A stretch of DNA of 64,000 nt from Plenodomus lindquistii. Lineage: Eukaryota > Ascomycota > Dothideomycetes > Pleosporales > Leptosphaeriaceae. Position numbers and translations under genes: made by a program. Shown here piece by piece: positions 55,908 to 64,000 of the stretch. The stretch spans positions 992,001-1,056,000 of the forward strand of contig JANUWI010000007.1 of the NCBI GenBank assembly GCA_025504975.1. The letters run 5' to 3'. Each line of letters begins with the position of its first letter. The first letter of the stretch is position 1. A model generated the notes under the pieces. It saw only the letters and a list, made by a program, of their open reading frames with translations, had not been told where the DNA came from and searched no databases.

Positions 55908-58390
55908 TCAAAACAAATCCCGCATGATTCGCGCCAACTCGTCATTCTCAGCTCCAAACGCATGCGCAAAGTCTCCCCCTCCATCCCGCATATCCCCAGC
56001 ATGCTGTTGCTGGTGCTGCTGCTGTTGTTGTTGTTGTTGTTGTGGTGTTGATGAACCCCCCGGCCCCCCAAACCCATTAAGTTGGAACGTGCCCCCCGCG
56101 GCTTCAAACAGCGTCGTCAAATCACTCGCCATACCATGCGGTGTATCCAGTCCCCTCCCTCCATTCCTCTCATTCGCAAACAGTGCCAATTCATCGACCT
56201 GGTGCCCTGCTAACCCTGCCATTGCAACGGCAGCAGACGAATGCGCGTCCCGGTCTCCATGCGCGTGGTGGTTGTGCTGCTGAACAGCGAGTCCAAGCCG
56301 CGGCCCCACTTCCTTGAGCGTCTTGATGGTTTTCCACAGCCGCTTGCTGACGTGCGAATTCGAGCTTAGACCTCGCACGAGTTCGAGCGCCATGTAAAAC
56401 TCGTCACGCGACTGCTGGCTGAATTCCGCGGGGGCGTGAGCGACGGCGAGGAAGAGGACGGCAAGTGCGGAGATGAGAAAGTAGTTGAACATTGTTTGTT
56501 GGGAGCGGTAAATATCGGACGTTTGGTTGATGTAGGTTAGGATGCGGATTGTGTCTTTTGCTACTTTGACGACTACGTGGGCGAATTCGAGATTCTCCAT
56601 TATCGTGGTGGCGGTGTGTAGGACTGGGCGGTAGATTAAAATGCGCATTTGGTTTGCGCGGAGGTACAGGACGACTTGGAGGCGGTGGATGGTGCGCGCG
56701 GGCGGTTCGACTTGGATGCCGCTGTCTGGGTGGGTGAATTTCAGGGGGTCCGGGATGCAGCGGTGCCAATTGAGGACTTGGAAGTCGAGAAAGGAGACGT
56801 CTTCTTTGTTGATTTTTTCTTGGAGCGCAACGTCTGCGACGGATTTCCAGACTTTGGAGCCGATGATGCTGTAGGAGATCATGGAGTTGAGGTAAGGTGT
56901 TGACTCGTGGGTTGAAACGTCCTGATCTTGTTAGTAGTTGACCATCATTCTGCAGTTGAGAACAGCTTACTGGCTTGGGGAGGTTGGCATCGATGTCGGC
57001 GTCTTGCAAAGCAAAAGGCATTCCTGTTCCAAAGCTCCACCTACGGTCCAGGACGTATATACACCAAAACGTGCGAATAGCTGCAGCTTGCTCTTCTGGG
57101 TCGGTGAAGAGCGTTGGATATGTTTCGCGACGATGCAATCCTAGCTCTAGACAATGTCGAGCAGCCAGACCAATGACTCGCCAAGCCATTGCTTCGTCGT
57201 CTTTTGTAAAGTGATACATTGCCTATTGGTGTAAGCATCCTGACAACACCAAGACAGGGCCAGCTTACGGTGAGTGCCAACAGATTAATGCCGTGCAGGC
57301 TAACAGGATCAGACAAAGTCTTCTCCACAACTTTGTGCACATTCTCAAACAGTCTCTCTCCAAGAGCATCTTTTCCTCTACCTTCCAAAACCAGCGTAAT
57401 TGCAAGTATCAACTTCAACACACTAGTCTGTTCGTCCATGATGGCATCAGCACCTGGCAATGCGCCCTGCATCAGGCCTGACCGAGCCGCTGCTTCCACA
57501 AAAGAAAACAGCATCTCGGTATATCGCAGCACCTTGTCAATCTCCAAGATTGGATACATGACTCCCTGCTCTTCATACCATACATTGACCAAGCGAATGG
57601 CTTCATGTCTGGAAATGGACCATATAGGGTCCTTGTCCGTGTGTAGCATGGGCTTGGAAAGCGTTGCGTGGGGTAATGGTGGAGAGGCTCTAGGCGTTGC
57701 ATCATTGGTCACAACGCCCTCGTCCTCTCCATCATCACCTCCTGTTATACCCATAGTCTTCAGACTACTCCTGGCTACGCCGAGGTTGAAGGCGCTCGAG
57801 GTTGGGCCGTGGAAGCGCGGGTACTTGCTCATGGACTTGGTCCGCGATCGAGCAGAGGGTGGAGGCAGCATGGGCGCTGGTTGGTAGTCGTGAGGATTGG
57901 GGTTGAAAGGGGTGCCTATGGAGCCATTGCTCTGCACCTCCACCTGTGTTCGCAGGCTGGAGAGGTTGTGGAAGAGGTCGTCCACTTGCTGCTGGAGATG
58001 ATTTATATGCGCGTCCATTTGCTTGAACCTATGCAATGGTGAGCGATGAGATGACAGGGTTAGGGTGAAGGTGAATACGCACTCATCCGACTCCTTGAAG
58101 TTGTTGCAGCAGTTTGGCGCATACAAACACTCGAGGTTGAGGTTTCCACAGCGTTGACACGGCGTGTTGCCATTGCACTTTATCTTTCGTCTTTTGCATT
58201 CATTGCTTTGTATACGTCAGCCGTCGCGTCGTCTGTTCACATGCGCGACGACAACATACCACGCGATGGAGATGTAGCGATTGCGCTTCGCCCGTGGCTG
58301 CGGCCCGCCATCTTCACTCTTGCGCTTCGCATGGGAAGCCGAGTCATTGGGCGGGCTCATGGTGTCGCTGGCATTGTTGCGGTCGCTCAT
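55908..58390 (-). CDS. Zn2Cys6 transcription factor with fungal-specific TF domain
   Basis: Five exons (58260-58390, 58083-58205, 57269-58028, 56971-57222, 55908-56921) join in phase to give 759 residues. The zinc cluster spans the first intron: IACNECKRRKIKCNGNTPCQ continued by RC and GNLNLEC, a perfect C-x2-C-x6-C-x5-C-x2-C-x6-C. It is followed by a short coiled coil (MDAHINHLQQQVDDLFHNL). The fungal-specific TF domain (about 220-560) contains VNVWYEEQGVMYPIL, AWRVIGLAARHCLELGLHRRE and CIYVLDRRWSFGTGMPFALQD, the usual signature of this domain. The C-terminus has a polyGln/His tract (about 720-735, encoded at 56000-56050). Targets are unknown. The coding strand is C-rich until about 56300-56400 and then G-rich to the stop. 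Confidence 0.9.
56000..56050 (-). repeat. CAG/CAA repeat encoding polyglutamine
   Basis: A run of CAA/CAG (TTG/CTG on the plus strand) encodes nine glutamines and a second short Gln/His run near the C-terminus of the Zn2Cys6 regulator. Such runs vary in length between strains. Confidence 0.85.
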
Positions 58391-58853
58391 GACGGCCGTG
58401 GTGCGCATTCGTTCCGCCCCCAGACGCTGCAGAGAGGAATTAGGAGCGCAGGCGCTGCAAACTCTCGGGGGGTCGCGGTCAGTGCGGATTTGGCGGCACT
58501 CCACACGGATCGGAACTGCAATTTGCGGGGAAGGAACGCTTGTAGCGCGCACCCCGTCCCCTTCGTCCTGTCTGTGCCTGTGAGCCTATGATCGTGCATC
58601 CATCACAGGGCCTAGTCGACGGCATGAGATCACTTGTCCCCATTGTACATGGTTCTAAACCATGGCACTGGGCTCGGATAGTAACGACTTGCTGCATTTG
58701 ATGCATCTCCCCAGATCCATGTCTCCACCCAATAGTAGTGCTTCTACAATCCTCAAACGCCATCGAACAATGCAAGGGTATCCAACGCTCATGCTAGATG
58801 TAAATGCAAGATGCCTCTTTCCCATCCGCCGTGTCGCCAAATTGACCATCATC
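58391..58853. other. Zn2Cys6 gene promoter / downstream region of HExxH gene
   Basis: 463 bp without a supported gene. Confidence 0.5.
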
Positions 58854-60689
58854 CTAGACCATGTCTTGGTCTGAGCCAGTCTTACCAGCGTCAACATCTT
58901 CCGGAACCTCCAACTTTGCGCCGTCTCCTTTCTCATCATCACCAACAATCTCGACCACCTTCTTAGAGACACAGGCTCCCTCCTCCACAGTCTTAGTCCT
59001 CTTGGGGCCATACGGAGTCCATCGTGGTACTAGAGGCTGTTTCTGTGGCTTCCGGTTGTTGGCTTTCGGATTCTTCGAGATTGACCCATCGTCCATGCGT
59101 TTCCATTCAGTCTCCTGATTGTCGATGTGATCCGAAATACCTGCATCGCTCTCATCTTCCCAGATCATCAGGTTCGTTCCGTTGATCTCAATGGACCGTC
59201 CACCAGTCCGTGGAACGAAGAACACGTCTTGTCCAGCGGCATTAAAGTCTTGTGCCCAGGTTTCCTTTTGTTGTAGTTTGAGGATATAGTCCATCGGTAA
59301 GGCGTACAAAACATTTTCATCCTTATCGTAGAGCTCCTTCAGTGGATAGTCAAGGCAAGCAAGGCCAAATTTGCAGTCGATCCGGCTCGACAGCGGATGT
59401 ATTCGGCCACCGAAGACCTTAATCTCAAAAGCGATACCACTCTCCGTCCACATGTTGTCGCCGAAGAAAACTTCCGGCTCAGATAGTAAGGGTCGATCGT
59501 GATGTGGACCTGATACCTCGCAGAAGTGGGCTATCTCATGCGCAAGACAAGTAGCCAGGAACAGATTGTATCGCAACACCATGGCCGGTTCGCGATATCG
59601 CAGTAGACTCAGCTTCTTGGCTGTGGTGTAGAAGTCCGAATGCAAACAAATGCGGCTCGTGTGACATTTTTCGTTTATCTTGCGCATCAAGCCGTTCTTG
59701 TAGTCTTTGACTAGACCCATGGAAGCGTACGCTGTCTCTGGCGGTAGTGGATCGTGGTGGAAATAGAAATGTACGGTATCAGTCTGGTTGTCCAAGAAAT
59801 TCCTAAACATTGCGTGTCGTTCTTCAGACCATGGAACATCGTCTTTGATACGGAAACAAGGCTGCCCGTAAGCCGCTGAAGTTTTCTCACATGGCTCACG
59901 CTTGCCAAACACCAAAGTGTGCCAAAAGTGAGCAGTCGCTTGAGACGTCAGCAGTAAGCTGGCCAATCGAAGTCCGGGCTTCAGGACATCATAGATGGCG
60001 TCTGAGCACCCATGCCAATTTTCCAGGCGAAATATGGAATGAATATCGTTGTCAAGCGTGCTCGACGAATTTTGCACGTCGTGGGCGAATGCCACAGCTT
60101 GTTTCTTGATCAGTTCCACAGGATCGAAACCTAGCTTGACAGCTTTCCGCTTTGCCGTGTCTCTGCGGTGGCCCAGTAGTCTTCGGTACTTCTCCAGGGC
60201 CTTCCGATCTGCGACCTGCGCAAGATGATGATTGATGGAGATGCTTAGTTGCAAGCCAAAGTCTTTTGGCACCTCGATTGTTGACGGGGTGAACGATAAC
60301 GATTTGTCGTAATTCAACACATCGGGTAGCTCCCGGACGAGCTTAGCAATACATTCATCCATGATCGTTCCTTCCTTAAGCTTGTGAAGTAAAATTGTGT
60401 TCTCGCCGCGTTCTTCAGCATCAAAGTCAGCAACGGCGTCACCCGTAATGAGGTGCCGCATGTTTTCTGACAGTGCTGGTGGCGGCCCACAGTGTGGTGG
60501 TGGAGTGGTAGCCTCGGTTGGAGTCCAATCCATACTGTCTTCATCTGGCTCCTGGAAAGCAGGCTTTGGGGGCTCTTCTGGTACGTCTTCTTCTGGGTCG
60601 ACCGCGCCATCTTGATTCAGACGTTCTTCGATCAACTGTGTCGTATGGAGCATAGCCTCATATGCCTTACGATACCTGAAAGGATCCAT
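58854..60689 (-). CDS. Unrecognised protein with HExxH zinc-peptidase motif
   Basis: A single frame of 611 residues. I do not recognise the family. Residues 384-388 are HEIAH within LATCLAHEIAHFCEV, the zincin motif; a Glu in MWTESGIAFE (about 416) sits at a distance suited to a third, gluzincin-type ligand. The segment before it (NLFLATC) is hydrophobic helix-like, as in active zincins. The N-terminal 90 residues are Pro/Glu-rich and disordered, and the last 100 residues are Lys/Pro/Asp-rich and disordered. No signal peptide or TM segment is visible, so a cytosolic or nuclear protein is likely. Codon use is even, without the C-to-G switch of other genes. An orphan with similar size and orientation lies upstream. 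Confidence 0.72.
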   Translation of the reverse strand: MDPFRYRKAYEAMLHTTQLIEERLNQDGAVDPEEDVPEEPPKPAFQEPDEDSMDWTPTEATTPPPHCGPPPALSENMRHLITGDAVADFDAEERGENTILLHKLKEGTIMDECIAKLVRELPDVLNYDKSLSFTPSTIEVPKDFGLQLSISINHHLAQVADRKALEKYRRLLGHRRDTAKRKAVKLGFDPVELIKKQAVAFAHDVQNSSSTLDNDIHSIFRLENWHGCSDAIYDVLKPGLRLASLLLTSQATAHFWHTLVFGKREPCEKTSAAYGQPCFRIKDDVPWSEERHAMFRNFLDNQTDTVHFYFHHDPLPPETAYASMGLVKDYKNGLMRKINEKCHTSRICLHSDFYTTAKKLSLLRYREPAMVLRYNLFLATCLAHEIAHFCEVSGPHHDRPLLSEPEVFFGDNMWTESGIAFEIKVFGGRIHPLSSRIDCKFGLACLDYPLKELYDKDENVLYALPMDYILKLQQKETWAQDFNAAGQDVFFVPRTGGRSIEINGTNLMIWEDESDAGISDHIDNQETEWKRMDDGSISKNPKANNRKPQKQPLVPRWTPYGPKRTKTVEEGACVSKKVVEIVGDDEKGDGAKLEVPEDVDAGKTGSDQDMV

Positions 60690-61853
60690 CCTGGTCTTTG
60701 GTCAGCCGTTGGGAAAAGTCTTGGGCGAGATTCTCCAGTGGAAAGCCGGGGCGCGAATGAGGCAATAGGTCAGACAAATCCTGCCTGATGCAGAGTCTGG
60801 ACTCGTGATCGTATATTGGAACGCCCGAAAGGTCAAAGGCTAATCTCGTAGGTCGATATGTGCTTTTTCCCAGCAGAATTTCTCAGAAAACCAAGATCTT
60901 AGCCGAGCCGTGTAGGGAGTCGCAAGTCGTATTTTTCTTTGCCAGTCCATGGAAAGCAAAATTTGGCCTGTGTACCGGCCATCTCACGAGGACTTCGAAA
61001 CGCGAAGAAAGGCCCGGCGGCTGACTTTTGGGGAAGGGTGATGTTGTCAGGGTGTGTCTTACTCTGTCCCGTCCAAGCGGTCAGTATCCGCCAAGCGATG
61101 GAGACTGTCTCATCCAAGCGATCTCAAAGAAAATGCAGGAACATCGATAGCGTGGTGGAGATGGCCAGGGCTTGGAGGTCGGTGTGAGGTGGTTAGCGCA
61201 GGTAGGCCCTGTAGGCAGTCACGAGAAGGAACGTGGACCGAGCGCGAGCGTCCCGCGCGGTCTCCACTTCACACACTTGGAAACATCTCGAAGAGCCACG
61301 ACAATCAAAATTTGATCGCGCAATCATCACAAATGGTTTGACCCACTGGAATATCGCCTAGATACTCTTGGAAGAAGAGGCTACTATCTTGGCCCTTGCG
61401 GCAGCTAACGGACCGTGCGACCGCGCTACAATCAATGTACAGGCGCGCGTAATTCTGCACGTATGAAATTTCAGGAACAACAAGACGAAGTGATACTACA
61501 GGAGCAAGTGGTTTGCGAAGACTTGGTATACGTTAATGATATGTGGAGCGGAACATAAAGTACAATGGTGAACTTGTTTCTTACCTTTAGCATACACTAA
61601 CACTACTGCTGTTGTGCAGACGGATGTAAGTACTTGCGCGTGCAGCAATATTTCAGTAGAGACAAGCTTCTTCACAATTTCGTATGCTCATGGTCTTTGA
61701 TAACAGACCTAGAAAGTACCATTCCCGTCATTTGACATTTGCAAATCCATCTGCTTCATCACCTCAGTAAAGACGGTTGACCAAACGGCGCATGGATTTT
61801 CAGGACCAAAACGAACGCTTTCTTCAAAAGCCACATCTTAGGTCTCACGCTTC
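60690..61853. other. Intergenic region between two unrecognised genes
   Basis: 1.16 kb. It holds the promoter of the HExxH gene and the 3' region of the next gene. Short frames only; nothing recognised. Confidence 0.5.
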
Positions 61854-63764
61854 CTACTTGAACCAATCCAGCAGTGCAGCGTTATACGATCTAATTCCCT
61901 TGAACGCCTCCGGACCATTACAGCCCTGAATCATTGTCAAGAGATCAAAGATCTTCGCAAGATCCTCATCGAAAGTTTCCACAACATAGCTCAGCTCACC
62001 ATCCTTCATTGCGCTCTCTTTCAAGTCGACATAGCTGAGAGTCGCATGTGCGCAAGGCACATTCGACATGTGCTTGAGATACTCGCTCCACTCTTCGCCC
62101 GGTCGGCCCAGATATCCTGTAGCAATGCGAAATTTCGTTAAGCGATAGCGCATGGTCATCCAGCTGTCAAGCGCAACATCGAGTCTGATGAATTCGACCC
62201 CCAATTTGGCTTGCAGCATTTCGACGTCGTTGATTCGGAACTGATCAAGTAGCATGTTCATCTGATCTTCGGCTTCCATGCTGTATGTGTCTGGATCAAA
62301 TTGTTTGATACCGTTGAGATGTGACACTAAGAGTTTAAAAAGCTCCGTGCGATGCCTTTTCTCTCCTGTGCCCTCGAAGGATGCCCTGTTCATCGATCGC
62401 GAGAATATTTGAACGTTGTCGATGGGATCATGGGTGATAGCATTCGGCCTGTTGAGCGTACCCTCGATGGGTTCAGAGACAGCTCGCTGAGTACTGGGCT
62501 GTGTGTCGCCTGGTATGACTGAGTCCTGGCGAAGCGGATTTCGATAGGTACCTGAAGGTCCTGCAATAGTCTCATCAATTCCGTGTCTTCTAGAAAGCTG
62601 ATCGCGTTCTGAGTTGAAGATATTGGACTGGATCAGTGCTTCTACGGTCGATCATTAGATGAACTTTCAGATCATATCCTCCATTCCACAAGACTCACCT
62701 AGCCTGAGGTCTAGTATTTCGGCTGCGTCATCGACTTCCTCTGTCTCCGGAGTTCCGTCTCGAGGTCTCCATGTTCTGTCCGTAGCACAACTGCTTTCCC
62801 TAACCCTCTGCTGTGGAAATGTCTCGACTACCCGATTCGCGACTACTGTAGGTGACATGGGGATCGAATAGTCTCTCTCCTGTCTTGGTGTAGGCTCCTT
62901 ATTAGACCTTACAATCTTGCAGATCTTTGGTAACTTCCTGTTGGAAGTCCTCTCATCAATGTCAATCACCTTTCTTTTGCTCGGTGTTGTCTGGTCGGCG
63001 TGCTTCCCAGACTTATCATGCAACGCAACTATGGTCGCGTCCTGATTTACATTCAAGTACGAGTTCATTCGTGCCGCTGCACTCTCTTTCCAAGACTCCA
63101 CCGTTGGTCGGACTGTCCCATGTGTCGATGGTGGTAACATCTGCGCAGTTGGGACAAAGGGACGATCCGAGAGACTGGAGCTATCGGACGTGGTTTGTTC
63201 ATCGTCGAGTGGCGCGACCTGTCGAGCCAAACTCTTCCTTCGTGGTTTTCGTGGCGTTGTACCGAAATCCTTCATTGTGAGCGTGATGATCCAGCAACGT
63301 ATGTAAAATAAGATCCTACACGGCATCAGCTGCGTAGCTCGTAGGGTTCAAGATGTATACCTCTCTCGATCGCTCTCTCGACTCCAACGGAAGAATATAC
63401 CCTTGGAAACACCCTCTTGACTATCTTTCGACTGACCCCAGATCTTCGCTCCGTACAGCTGACCCAATCTTTGGGCTTCACTGGCGAAAGTCGTTTTCTT
63501 AGCCAGATCAGCCTGTAGTTGTTCTTTGCCGTTGGTGTAAGATGAGCTGAACGCTTTCGCTATGCGCTTAATCTCTCCATACATGTCGTTGGCACCCTCG
63601 ACAGGGAAGTCGAGATCTTTTCGTGGACCATGAACTGTACTGAATAGACCAAGGATCTCCGGAACATCTAGTACGGACTTTGACTTATGTATGCAAACAG
63701 CTAGGAAGCTGGCATCCATATCGGCATCCGTTGAATGTGCCATGATGACAATGGTAGGAGGCAA
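61854..63764 (-). CDS. Unrecognised protein, likely three exons
   Basis: Three exons (63361-63764, 62699-63315, 61854-62641) join in phase with introns of 45 and 57 nt to give 602 residues. The N-terminal part (about 1-135) has DADMDASFLAVCIHKSKSVL and a helical, charged stretch. The middle is basic and disordered with KPRRKSLARQ and TPSKRKVIDID, suggesting a nuclear protein. The C-terminal 180 residues are helical (HRTELFKLLVSHLNGI, EDQMNMLLDQFRIND, LAKIFDLLTMIQGC). No known domain. An alternative is two genes: 63348-63764 as a 138-residue protein and a second starting at the Met at 63275 (454 residues). The phase-compatible 45-nt intron and the tiny gap favour one gene. A later start Met at 63743 is possible. 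Confidence 0.6.
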
Positions 63765-64000
63765 AGTCGTCGCAGTTCCCTATGAGACTAAATATCATGC
63801 CAATATTGATGCCTCGCGGGCAGCAAGCTTGGCTGCCGCAGTGTGTGGTGGCTGTGGTACCGAGAGCTCATGGATAGAAACACCAGTTGTGGCTCTGTCG
63901 ATTCCCATAGAGCGATACGATTCATGCGACGGATTCATGTGCGATCTGATAGGGTGGTCGTCTGCGCTGCTATGTTGCTGGCAAAGAAACGTCCATCGTT
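63765..64000. other. Window edge, upstream of the last gene
   Basis: 236 bp, presumably promoter of the preceding minus-strand gene. No feature recognised. Confidence 0.4.

Overview
The window is nuclear DNA of a filamentous ascomycete fungus. Most spliced genes have several introns of about 40-60 nt with GTRNGT donors. The protein set (HIR1, MON2, a SCAP homologue, MSH5, Hsp78, Zn2Cys6 regulators, a HeLo-like/NACHT STAND protein) fits Pezizomycotina, most likely a Dothideomycete; that class assignment is inference. I supported 25 protein-coding loci. I saw no tRNA, rRNA or CRISPR array and no intact transposon.

Layout. 1-948 is the 3' part of a sorting-nexin-like gene. A gene-poor stretch follows (949-8941), interrupted only by an AflR-type Zn2Cys6 regulator at 5444-6986. 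8942-15182 holds MSH5 and HSP78, both on the minus strand. 15634-19163 holds elongation factor 1-beta and an MFS transporter with an in-frame TAG near its apparent 5' end. 19564-20728 holds two very small proline-rich membrane proteins, one with a perfect heptad coiled coil. 20958-25057 holds a 7TM-like protein and a STAND protein with a truncated NACHT domain. 25545-32567 holds a U1-type zinc-finger protein, HIR1 and the CK2 beta subunit. A microsatellite-filled gap separates the latter from a convergent SCAP gene (34077-37759). 38921-43249 holds ACL4, GIR2, a LYR protein and MMS2. 43694-51093 holds MON2 and an acyl-CoA dehydrogenase. 52057-58390 holds an ankyrin protein, a PAP2 lipid phosphatase and a second Zn2Cys6 regulator. 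58854-63764 holds two unrecognised proteins, one with an HExxH zinc-peptidase motif.

Most genes are ordinary housekeeping genes with no common pathway: meiosis (MSH5), chromatin (HIR1), mitochondrial proteostasis (HSP78), translation and ribosome assembly (EF1B, ACL4, GIR2), membrane traffic and sterol sensing (MON2, SCAP, PAP2), and DNA-damage ubiquitin signalling (MMS2). Accessory features are the AflR-like regulator, the STAND protein, the small orphan proteins and the 58-64 kb pair.

The most unusual signal is not a gene. In many genes the sense strand is C-rich through the body and flips abruptly to G-rich over the last 200-400 nt, including at synonymous sites. The flip occurs mainly where two genes converge tail-to-tail. 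Other points of interest are the NACHT deletion, the transporter stop codon, GC-AG introns in HIR1 and MON2, the heptad-repeat gene, and paired G16/C16 tracts in the CKB1-SCAP gap.
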